Positions 5,666-10,727 of a DNA stretch of 24,212 nucleotides are shown here, piece by piece. Both the position numbers and the translations under genes were made by a program. The stretch covers positions 1 to 24,212 of the IMG/VR virus record IMGVR_UViG_3300033388_005973; one strand, 5' to 3'. The notes under the pieces were generated by a model, which worked only from the letters and a program-made list of their open reading frames with translations, was not told where the DNA came from and did not search any database. The stretch's first letter is position 1, and each line of letters opens with the position of its first letter. This DNA comes from a virus.

Positions 5666-5686
5666 AATTGATAAAGATAGTTTTTG
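5666..5686 (-). promoter_or_regulatory. Candidate phage promoter motif, copy D
   Basis: Plus strand AATTGATAAAGATAGTTTTTG, the weakest of the four copies but in the same place relative to a start codon (35-55 bases upstream of 5631). On its far side lies a G7 run. Confidence 0.4.
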
Positions 5687-5756
5687 TTTTCGCTGTGGGG
5701 GGGTATGTCCCGTTTTTGGCCTTCCAACATCCAGTACTGAACTCGTAAGTAGATTA

Positions 5757-5762
5757 TATAAT
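5757..5762 (+). promoter_or_regulatory. Possible -10 box for the plus-strand 46-aa gene
   Basis: TATAAT within an AT-rich stretch, about 38 bases before the ATG at 5800, in the divergent gap between early minus-strand genes and plus-strand genes. No good -35 hexamer at 16-18 bases was found. Confidence 0.35.
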
Positions 5763-5799
5763 TTCTGTTAACCTTAAATAAGAATATAAGGAACTGCTA

Positions 5800-5940
5800 A
5801 TGAATGAATTAACGTTTAGTTATATAGAAGGGCACTTAACTGATTTAGTTTGGTGTATAAATAATAATTATAAAACTGCTGCAAAAAATCATGAACAAGC
5901 TATTAAATATTGGATAAGTAATTATCTGTATAGATATTAG
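5800..5940 (+). CDS. 46-aa hypothetical protein
   Basis: Short frame with AAGGA seven bases before the ATG. The product starts MNELTFSYIEGHLTDLVWCI and ends KYWISNYLYRY; it is rich in tyrosine, asparagine and aromatic residues and has no recognised domain. The gene is very AT-rich. A perfect 11-bp stem-loop begins seven bases after the stop, which makes this look like a self-contained transcript. Real-gene status rests on the ribosome site and the flanking signals. Confidence 0.5.
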   Translation: MNELTFSYIEGHLTDLVWCINNNYKTAAKNHEQAIKYWISNYLYRY

Positions 5941-5946
5941 AAAATG

Positions 5947-5975
5947 CTAATATTCTATCTATATTAGAATATTAG
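5947..5975 (+). terminator. Perfect 11-bp AT-rich stem-loop
   Basis: CTAATATTCTA and TAGAATATTAG pair around a seven-base loop, directly after the 46-aa gene. An imperfect T-rich stretch (ACTTTACTTTT) follows some way downstream. It may end that transcript; a second small stem (AGAAGT/ACTTCT) lies at 6027-6045. Confidence 0.45.
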
Positions 5976-6051
5976 AGAAAGTACTTTACTTTTAAGATGT
6001 ATGGACGATAATGCGAACTATGAGATAGAAGTTCATAAGACTTCTCCTCGC

Positions 6052-6132
6052 CGTTACCGGTGTAGCTCAGTCTGGTAGAGCATGGGACCACACTCCCAAG
6101 GTCATTGGTTCAAATCCAATTACCAGGTAACG
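6052..6132 (+). tRNA. Degenerate tRNA-like element
   Basis: D-arm (GCTC...GAGC) and T-arm (ATTGG-TTCAAAT-CCAAT) are canonical, but the rest is not. The anticodon stem TGGGA/TCCCA closes a six-base loop (CCACAC) with no T33, so no anticodon can be assigned. Instead of a 7-bp acceptor there is an 11-bp stem: CGTTACC (6052-6058) pairs perfectly with GGTAACG (6126-6132), continuing into GGTG/TACC with one bulged A. No CCA is encoded, unlike the four other tRNAs here. It may be a decayed tRNA or a tRNA mimic rather than a translating tRNA. Confidence 0.5.
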
Positions 6133-6142
6133 ATTATTCCCT

Positions 6143-6355
6143 CTCCCGGAGTAGTAGTACGCGACTGGGGCGGGCCGCCAGGCCAAGCCCCGGGAGCTTA
6201 TTACTTACCTTTACAATATATTTTATATATTATTATATGATTCAATGAGTTAAGTAGTAATATAGGTTTTATCCTTTACAAACATCGGTGCGGCTAACCC
6301 TTGAAAGAAGCAAGGCCAACCCCGGGCTCCTGGAATTCCTGGGGAGTCACATTAT
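6143..6355 (+). other. GC-rich structured intergenic DNA, possible ncRNA
   Basis: In an AT-rich context this stretch has CTCCCGG (6143-6149) pairing with CCGGGAG (6190-6196), with an alternative stem GGGGC/GCCCC sharing bases 6190-6191, and later CCTTG/CAAGG and CCCCGGG/CCTGGGG hairpins (about 6300-6345). The unit AGGCCAA(G)CCCCGGG occurs twice, near 6179 and 6323. An AT-rich spacer separates the two parts. No ORF with a ribosome site was seen. It could be a structured RNA or repeat remnants. Confidence 0.4.
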
Positions 6356-6407
6356 TAATACTGGAGGTGTGTCATGACGAGACTATAGAAAATAAGGAGT
6401 AATCGTC

Positions 6408-6560
6408 ATGGCTGGTACAAAAGCTAAAGGTAGTAAGAAAAATCGTAAATTTGGAAATAATAAGGTGTCATGCGCACGGTATGTTGCTGAGGATCGTAAA
6501 GCTAAGAACAAGGCTATAAAGCGAGCCAGACATCTGAAGAATCATCCAAACGATAAATAA
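6408..6560 (+). CDS. 50-aa highly basic protein
   Basis: AGGAG lies at 6395-6399 before the ATG at 6408. The product starts MAGTKAKGSKKNRKFGNNKV and ends RARHLKNHPNDK; nearly a third of residues are lysine or arginine, with one cysteine. The pattern KGxKKNRKxGxNKxxCxxYxxxxRxxKNKxxxxxRHLxxHPxD is one I recognise from short basic proteins in many tailed phages, always of unknown function. Nucleic-acid binding is likely from the charge alone. A clear Rho-independent terminator follows 20 bases after the stop, so it is a monocistronic or terminal gene. Confidence 0.75.
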   Translation: MAGTKAKGSKKNRKFGNNKVSCARYVAEDRKAKNKAIKRARHLKNHPNDK

Positions 6561-6579
6561 CTGTGGGAGTAGAAGTAAG

Positions 6580-6604
6580 AATCCCCTTAATTGGGGATTT
6601 TTTT
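6580..6604 (+). terminator. Rho-independent terminator after the 50-aa gene
   Basis: AATCCCC-TTAATT-GGGGATT followed by a run of T through 6604. Seven-bp stem and T tract are both textbook. Confidence 0.9.
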
Positions 6605-6721
6605 ATGTCTAAATTTATGTATACTAGCCCCATGATAATTCAACAGCCCCAACTCCATCTACTACCACCAGGCTTACTGGGATGGATTGCTGTGTAAAAT
6701 TATTAATATAAATACATATCA

Positions 6722-6753
6722 GGCCGCCCAGCGAAAGTTGAGGCGGCTTTTTT
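6722..6753 (+). terminator. Rho-independent terminator just before the tRNA cluster
   Basis: GCCGCC (6723-6728) pairs with GGCGGC (6742-6747), followed by TTTTTT. It ends only about six bases before tRNA-Gln, so either tRNAs are expressed by read-through or the hairpin has another role such as 5' processing. The 118 bases upstream (6605-6721) hold only a 30-codon frame without a ribosome site. Confidence 0.8.
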
Positions 6754-6758
6754 ATTGC

Positions 6759-6832
6759 CGGGGATTAGTGTAATGGCAACACATGAGACTTTGAATCTCG
6801 TATTACAGGTTCGAGCCCTGTATCCCCTACCA
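6759..6832 (+). tRNA. tRNA-Gln (anticodon UUG)
   Basis: Acceptor GGGGAT/ATCCCC with an unpaired first position, D-stem GTGT/ACAC, anticodon stem TGAGA/TCTCG with loop CTTTGAA, T-arm ACAGG-TTCGAGC-CCTGT, encoded CCA at 6830-6832. A weak 1-72 pair is normal for glutamine tRNAs. It reads CAA. Confidence 0.92.
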
Positions 6833-6836
6833 GTTA

Positions 6837-6913
6837 CTGTGCGTAGCTCAGTTTGGCAGAGTCCTCGGTTTGGAACTGAGAGGTCGTAGGTTCGAATCCT
6901 ACCGCACAGACCA
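6837..6913 (+). tRNA. tRNA-Pro (anticodon UGG)
   Basis: Acceptor CTGTGCG/CGCACAG with the C1-G72 pair typical of bacterial proline tRNA, anticodon loop TTTGGAA, T-arm GTAGG-TTCGAAT-CCTAC, encoded CCA. Four bases separate it from tRNA-Gln. It reads CCA and related proline codons. Confidence 0.93.
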
Positions 6914-6919
6914 GTTTAT

Positions 6920-6993
6920 GGTGGTATTAGCTCAGTGGTAGAGCGTCTGGCTGTGGACCAGAAAACCAGGGTTCGATTCCCGGTATCACCCCA
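6920..6993 (+). tRNA. tRNA-His (anticodon GUG)
   Basis: D-arm GCTC/GAGC, anticodon stem TCTGG/CCAGA with loop CTGTGGA, encoded CCA. The extra 5' G (6920) and the C before CCA fit the G-1:C73 pair specific to histidine tRNA. The T-stem is imperfect (an A bulge or A-G mismatch), and the acceptor can be drawn in two registers. Confidence 0.9.
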
Positions 6994-6998
6994 TTTAT

Positions 6999-7075
6999 AC
7001 CGGAGTGGGCAAATTGGCAAAGCCAACGGGTTTAGGCCCCGTATTTTGAGAGTTCGAGTCTCTCCTCCGGTACCA
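6999..7075 (+). tRNA. tRNA-Leu (anticodon UAG) with a short variable region
   Basis: Acceptor ACCGGAG/CTCCGGT, A73, encoded CCA, anticodon stem ACGGG/CCCGT with loop TTTAGGC, T-arm GAGAG-TTCGAGT-CTCTC. Between anticodon stem and T-stem there are only five bases (ATTTT), whereas bacterial leucine tRNAs normally carry a long class II variable arm. It would read CUA. Confidence 0.88.
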
Positions 7076-7095
7076 TTAAATATTGGGTGAATCTG

Positions 7096-7164
7096 ATACG
7101 ACTGTTCCTCGCGCGCGATGAAAAACAAAAGCAAAACAACAACGGCGCGCGTCCACAGTCGTAT
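7096..7164. other. Long two-part hairpin with A-rich loop
   Basis: ATACGACTGT (7096-7105) pairs perfectly with ACAGTCGTAT (7155-7164). After a small internal loop, CGCGCGC (7110-7116) pairs with GCGCGCG (7145-7151). The 28-base loop is A-rich and holds runs such as AAAAACAAAAGCAAAAC. There is no T tract. It follows the last tRNA and may be a 3' end stabiliser, processing site, structured RNA or replication/packaging signal. Confidence 0.55.
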
Positions 7165-7184
7165 ATTAAATTGAGAATATATAA

Positions 7185-7278
7185 TTGGGTGAACCTGGCT
7201 CCCTCCAAAAGTAAAACCTAACGACAGTCCCAGGCTCCGCTGGCGCTCGCCAGGGCCAGTCCTTAGCTTTTACTCTTG
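7185..7278. terminator. Large imperfect palindrome at a convergent junction
   Basis: The arms 7206-7230 and 7254-7278 are inverted copies with a few mismatches (AGTAAAACCTAACGAC against AGTAAAAGCTAAGGAC), around an inner CTGGC-GCTC-GCCAG hairpin. The right arm includes the last codons of the phosphoesterase gene. It sits where plus-strand tRNA transcripts and minus-strand gene transcripts meet, so a bidirectional terminator is plausible. Its left edge (7185-7203) is a copy of the dispersed GGGTGAACCTGGCTC repeat. Confidence 0.45.
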
Positions 7279-8445
7279 GCGGTTCGCTGCTTCAGGGAGA
7301 TCATACTCAATAGTTGAGTGTTTCCCTTTGGTTTTATGGATGGTGACCAGGGTGGAAGAATTACGGGATCCGTAACCCATTGATGCATGCCAAGCGTCTC
7401 GGGGCGCTAGTGTGTTAAAACTGGCTACCGTGCACCCGTCAATCTCGATTACTTTCTCGTGGTGGATGTGCCCAGTGATCCAGAGCCTGAATTTAGCAGC
7501 TGACCAGCCCTTATGATCCCGGGCCATCATTGCTACCAGTTTCTGGGGTTTTATCTTGTCTCCGTGATTTACTCCTAAAAGCCAATTCCCGAACTCTAAG
7601 TAATGGTGATGACCGATGGTATCGAGGACCTCTACCCGCTTTTCTTTATCATAAAAGAACTGGAGGATCAGAGAAACGGCGACGGCCGGCTCAGGATTAT
7701 GATTCCCCTTGGCAATGACCACTTTGACTTTTTTGTATTTTTTGAGCATTTGGGCAATACAATATCGCATGACCATGCCAGCTGCTTTCAGGACCCGGGC
7801 ATGTCTAGTGTCGACATCCACTGATGTGCCCTTTGCTGTATTATTGTCATGTGAGTTGGCATGCATGAAATCACCAACATCGATTAGCACACCGGTTTCG
7901 GCATTCGGTGCCCGGGCAATCATGTTGTCGATCGCATCTCTCATTTCCTTGCATGCGATATCTGTATCGAAATCCCGTTCGAGGGTTTCTTCTCCCCACG
8001 CGTACATACCCAGGTGGGCATCACCAAAAATAATTAGTGACATTAGATCCGGATCATATTTTTGTTTGGTTACCGGTACTGGTTTGGCGCTAGCCGGAAT
8101 CGTTTCACATAACCCATCAACGAATTCTTCTAGAGCAGCTTCCTGGGCAATCTTATCAGCACTAGATTTAACCCACTGGCCCAGAGCTTCTCCCTCTTTG
8201 TAATAGGTAGAAACCCCTTTTACGCTGAAACCTGCTGGTACAGGGTGAATCATGTCGTGTTCCGGTGAATATCCTGCAGCAGCTGCTTTACGTTTAACTC
8301 GAGCAATTGCAGTATTGATTGTGCCGCGTGATACGCCTGCAGCTTTAGCTGCTTTACTGGTGCTACCAAATTGAAGGAATAAATCTATATATATTACTTG
8401 TTGGGGTGAGGCCCATTTTTTATGCCCATCATCAATTCTTCCCAT
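7270..8445 (-). CDS. HTH-metallophosphoesterase fusion protein
   Basis: 391 aa. All calcineurin-like phosphoesterase motifs are present in order: GDAH (141-144), DVGD (189-192), GNHN (247-250), HGD (294-296) and GHIH (325-328), so a two-metal active site is expected. The N-terminal 55 residues contain a helix-turn-helix (TSKAAKAAGVSRGTINTAIARV), resembling terminase-small or transposase-type DNA-binding domains. The combination suggests a DNA-directed nuclease or phosphatase, in the manner of Mre11/SbcD-type enzymes, but the substrate is unknown. The start overlaps the end of the upstream metallopeptidase by 14 bases, with GGAG ten bases before it. Homologs occur in other podovirus-like phages, from memory. 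Confidence 0.85.
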   Translation of the reverse strand: MGRIDDGHKKWASPQQVIYIDLFLQFGSTSKAAKAAGVSRGTINTAIARVKRKAAAAGYSPEHDMIHPVPAGFSVKGVSTYYKEGEALGQWVKSSADKIAQEAALEEFVDGLCETIPASAKPVPVTKQKYDPDLMSLIIFGDAHLGMYAWGEETLERDFDTDIACKEMRDAIDNMIARAPNAETGVLIDVGDFMHANSHDNNTAKGTSVDVDTRHARVLKAAGMVMRYCIAQMLKKYKKVKVVIAKGNHNPEPAVAVSLILQFFYDKEKRVEVLDTIGHHHYLEFGNWLLGVNHGDKIKPQKLVAMMARDHKGWSAAKFRLWITGHIHHEKVIEIDGCTVASFNTLAPRDAWHASMGYGSRNSSTLVTIHKTKGKHSTIEYDLPEAANRQE

Positions 8446-8731
8446 CGTATGATTTCTCCATTAGCCATTTAGCAAAATGTTTGTTGTCATGGAAGAGTGC
8501 ATAAATGGCTGTACCTAAACCGCGCACTTGTTTTTCAGTAAGATTTAATCCCATTGCATCGTCGATTGCGTGAATTGCTTCATGCAACAGAGTATCTTTT
8601 TTCATTTGGGAGTTTTGATTGTCACGTAATTTAATTATGCAGGTGTCGACATCGCATTCACCGTAATCACCTTCCTGGGTGGTAACTATTTTGAAATACT
8701 TACCGATGATTTTTAATCTTTTGGGGAGCAT
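8432..8731 (-). CDS. Small HExxH metallopeptidase-like protein
   Basis: 99 aa. HEAIH at residues 50-54, followed by GLNLTEKQVRGLGTAIYALF, resembles the ImmA/IrrE and SprT-type zinc peptidase core; E66 could be the third metal ligand. The N-terminal part (KIIGKYFKIV, CDVDTCIIKL) looks like the beta strands that precede the helix in these proteins. Such phage proteins may cleave regulators, but no target can be named. AAGG lies nine bases before the ATG. It is the first gene of a two-gene operon with the phosphoesterase, divergent from the late operon. Confidence 0.7.
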   Translation of the reverse strand: MLPKRLKIIGKYFKIVTTQEGDYGECDVDTCIIKLRDNQNSQMKKDTLLHEAIHAIDDAMGLNLTEKQVRGLGTAIYALFHDNKHFAKWLMEKSYDGKN

Positions 8732-8793
8732 GCATGGTTACCTTTTGTTTTTAGAATTAGGAGGTTGACCAAATTTTGTACAATTCCCAGTAA

Positions 8794-8804
8794 GTTATAG
8801 CATA
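8794..8804 (-). promoter_or_regulatory. Candidate extended -10 for the metallopeptidase operon
   Basis: On the minus strand the sequence reads TGCTATAAC, an extended -10 form, about 63 bases upstream of the start at 8731. A convincing -35 is not visible. Confidence 0.4.
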
Positions 8805-8842
8805 TATATGGCCCAGGGATGGGCTCAGGTATATAGAGTCTT

Positions 8843-8871
8843 TTGTTATCTATATCAGATTCGCTTATAAA
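8843..8871 (+). promoter_or_regulatory. Candidate sigma70-type promoter for the late operon
   Basis: TTGTTA, exactly 17 bases, TATAAA. A second candidate, TTTACA (8882-8887), 18 bases, TATAAA (8906-8911), would start RNA about at the first ATG of the next gene. In N4 late genes use host polymerase with sigma70. Confidence 0.5.
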
Positions 8872-8918
8872 GGATTTGACCTTTACATGTATCTACCCTT
8901 AATGCTATAAACTCTCCC

Positions 8919-9329
8919 ATGAAGACAATCAAACGTCAAAAGTCATGGATCCGGACCTGGGATAAGCAGGAAAAACTCATGAGCCTGGTTACTAATGAAG
9001 TGTGGGGTAAAACCCTTCATATGGGTGTGGATATGGCGGATGGATTTCAGGATGCCATGCGATATGGTATATATGGTATATCTGCATTTTATGGGCGAAA
9101 GATTGTCCGGCCTACGAAAATGTTTGCAGTAGGAGATAAAGTAACAATTAGTGGTAACCAAGACCCTAATAACAATGGGGTATTCAGTATTGGAAGGATT
9201 GAAGGGGCTGTTATGTTTTTCTCCCCAGAGATTGACAAGGAGCCCTTTCAATTTGACCTTCCATTCAGAGTTCTACCTAAAAAATTTCAGCGCCAGGAAG
9301 GACCATGGTATAGGAGATTCGCTGCATGA
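8919..9329 (+). CDS. Hypothetical protein at the head of the late operon
   Basis: 136 aa from the first ATG (8919), which has no ribosome site. The in-frame ATG at 8979 (MSLVTNEVWGKTLHM) has CAGGA about eight bases upstream and would give 116 aa; it is the better start if RNA begins near 8917. The C-terminal half looks like a small SH3-like beta barrel (KMFAVGDKVTISGNQDPNNN, then GVFSIGRIEG, VMFFSPEI). No family recognised. The stop overlaps the next start (ATGA), so the operon is coupled from here. Confidence 0.65.
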   Translation: MKTIKRQKSWIRTWDKQEKLMSLVTNEVWGKTLHMGVDMADGFQDAMRYGIYGISAFYGRKIVRPTKMFAVGDKVTISGNQDPNNNGVFSIGRIEGAVMFFSPEIDKEPFQFDLPFRVLPKKFQRQEGPWYRRFAA

Positions 9330-9547
9330 AGACAGCCGGCATAATTGTAGATAACTGGAAACTTCCTATATTCAAGTCAAATCTGGATAATGAGGGATAT
9401 ACTTACAAAGAAGTCCCTTTTACTACAAATACCACTGCTCTTAAGGTGGAAGTTGCATCAATTGCGGCAGTTCAACCACTAGTATTCAAAATGAACCAAT
9501 TAGCCAAGGATTACAGGGCTTTACACCCAGATGAAGATTATTCTTAA
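9326..9547 (+). CDS. 73-aa hypothetical phage protein
   Basis: Starts MKTAGIIVDNWKLPIFKSNL with AGGAG nine bases upstream, overlapping the previous stop. The pattern of a small ferredoxin-like fold is visible (GIIVDNWKLPIFKSNLDNEG, then TTALKVEVASIAAVQPLV). Proteins with this WKLPIFKxxLxxxG start are frequent small genes in tailed phages, function unknown. It precedes the Tad2-like gene with a 24-bp gap. Confidence 0.7.
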   Translation: MKTAGIIVDNWKLPIFKSNLDNEGYTYKEVPFTTNTTALKVEVASIAAVQPLVFKMNQLAKDYRALHPDEDYS

Positions 9548-9571
9548 CTATCTCAACACGAGGACACACGT

Positions 9572-10039
9572 ATGCAAGCTTATATTGGAACTAAAGTAAT
9601 TACCGCGAAACCCATGAGTTTAGGGGCTTATAACGAACATCGGGGCTGGAATATTCCCGAGGGGGAAGATCCAGAGGCTCGAGGTTATTTGATTAATTAT
9701 CCGGATGGATATGTCAGCTGGAGCCCTGAGCAACAGTTCGATGAAGCCTATCGAGTGACCAGTGGTATGAATTTTGGTCTGGCCCTGGAAGCTCTCCAGA
9801 AAGGTATGAAAGTAGCCCGCCGTGGCTGGAATGGCAAAAATATGTGGTTGGTGTTTGTTCCTGGTTCAAGTAAGCCCTTGACCATGATGGAAGGGACCCC
9901 ATATCGAAAAGCAGGCCTGGAACGGCCGACCATGATCGATGGGCACATTGATATGTATACCGCTCAAGGCACCATGCAGCCAGGCTGGTTAGCCAGTCAA
10001 AATGATATGCTTGCTAATGACTGGATTCTTATCCCATGA
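9572..10039 (+). CDS. Two-domain protein with DUF2829/Tad2-like C-terminal domain
   Basis: 155 aa. Residues 66-155 (MNFGLALEALQKGMKVARRG, WNGKNMWL, then HIDMYTAQGTMQPGWLASQN, DMLANDWILI) match the DUF2829 pattern. Tad2, a DUF2829 protein of Bacillus phage SPO1, blocks the Thoeris defence by binding its cyclic ADP-ribose-type signal, so this is a candidate signal sponge. Residues 1-62 (MQAYIGTKVITAKPMSLGAY, GYLINYPDGYVSWSPEQQFD) form a separate domain I know as a stand-alone small phage protein. GAGG lies eight bases upstream, and the stop overlaps the dCMP deaminase start (ATGA). Function against Thoeris is inferred; not all DUF2829 proteins have been tested. Confidence 0.8.
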   Translation: MQAYIGTKVITAKPMSLGAYNEHRGWNIPEGEDPEARGYLINYPDGYVSWSPEQQFDEAYRVTSGMNFGLALEALQKGMKVARRGWNGKNMWLVFVPGSSKPLTMMEGTPYRKAGLERPTMIDGHIDMYTAQGTMQPGWLASQNDMLANDWILIP

Positions 10040-10497
10040 GCGAACGTCAATCATGGCCTAGTCATTGGATGGATGCTGCATTTCATGCTGCACAGATGAG
10101 TACATGCACGGCCGGCCGGAAAGTCGGTGCAGTATTCATTAAAGATAATCGCATGCTGACTACCGGTTTTAATGGTGTGCCTGCTGGTTATCCTCATCCT
10201 GAAGTATGTCTCCGGAAAAAACTCCAGGTTCCTAGTGGTGAAAAGCTGGAAATGTGTGGCTGTGCGCATGCTGAGGCAAACGGAATAGCAAATGCTGCCC
10301 GGGTTGGAGTGAGTCTGAAAGATAGCTCGCTTTATTGTACGACTCAGCCCTGTGTTATGTGTATGGGGGCTCTGGCCAATGTTGGCGTAAAAGAGATCAT
10401 TTATGCGGATACATATCCTCATGGTGAAATGAGTGAAAAAATTGCTCTGCATGCTGATATCAATGTACATCACATTACAATTCCGGAGCGTGACTAA
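10036..10497 (+). CDS. Deoxycytidylate (dCMP) deaminase
   Basis: 153 aa. The zinc site is complete: HAE at 78-80 (catalytic Glu80) and PCVMC at 105-109. GRKVGAVFIKDNRMLTTGFN, GVPAGYPH and an extra cysteine-rich segment (CGCAHAE) are typical of phage and ComEB-type dCMP deaminases rather than cytidine deaminases. It converts dCMP to dUMP and so feeds dTMP synthesis during phage replication. The start overlaps the previous stop by four bases and has no strong ribosome site, which suggests translational coupling. Length is normal for the family. Confidence 0.93.
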   Translation: MSERQSWPSHWMDAAFHAAQMSTCTAGRKVGAVFIKDNRMLTTGFNGVPAGYPHPEVCLRKKLQVPSGEKLEMCGCAHAEANGIANAARVGVSLKDSSLYCTTQPCVMCMGALANVGVKEIIYADTYPHGEMSEKIALHADINVHHITIPERD

Positions 10498-10727
10498 TGG
10501 CCAAACGAATTACTGTAAAAAAGAGTGATCCTCCCGAAAGTACTGAAACATTAGCTGAAGCTATTGTTTCTATTGGGCAAGCCACTAAAAAATTAATGGA
10601 TAGTCGATTAAATAAAGAAGCAATTATTATATTAATCCAGGCAAAAACTAAATTATCACGTAGGGATATTACAACCGTGTTAGATAGTTTGCCGCAATTA
10701 GAGCGTTGGTACCTAAAAAATGCGTGA
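10497..10727 (+). CDS. 76-aa hypothetical protein upstream of terminase block
   Basis: Starts MAKRITVKKSDPPESTETLA; one-base stop-start overlap with the deaminase gene (TAATG) and GGAG about nine bases upstream. It looks all-helical, with a basic N-terminus, and residues 44-76 (IILIQAKTKLSRRDITTVLD) could form a small HTH-like fold. Its last 8 bases overlap the next gene. Not recognised; it may serve packaging, given the position. Confidence 0.65.
   Translation: MAKRITVKKSDPPESTETLAEAIVSIGQATKKLMDSRLNKEAIIILIQAKTKLSRRDITTVLDSLPQLERWYLKNA

Noticed and set aside
6605-6697. 30-codon plus-strand frame ending LLPPGLLGWIAV
   Set aside because: Begins inside the T tract of a terminator and has no ribosome site.
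6916-7134. 72-codon minus-strand frame across tRNA genes
   Set aside because: The protein (GGETRTLKIRGLNPLALP) is the well-known false ORF type produced by antisense tRNA sequence.
7709-8203. 164-codon plus-strand frame
   Set aside because: Antisense to the phosphoesterase gene, whose motifs are complete; serine-rich shadow translation.
10051-10473. 140-codon minus-strand frame
   Set aside because: Antisense shadow of dCMP deaminase.
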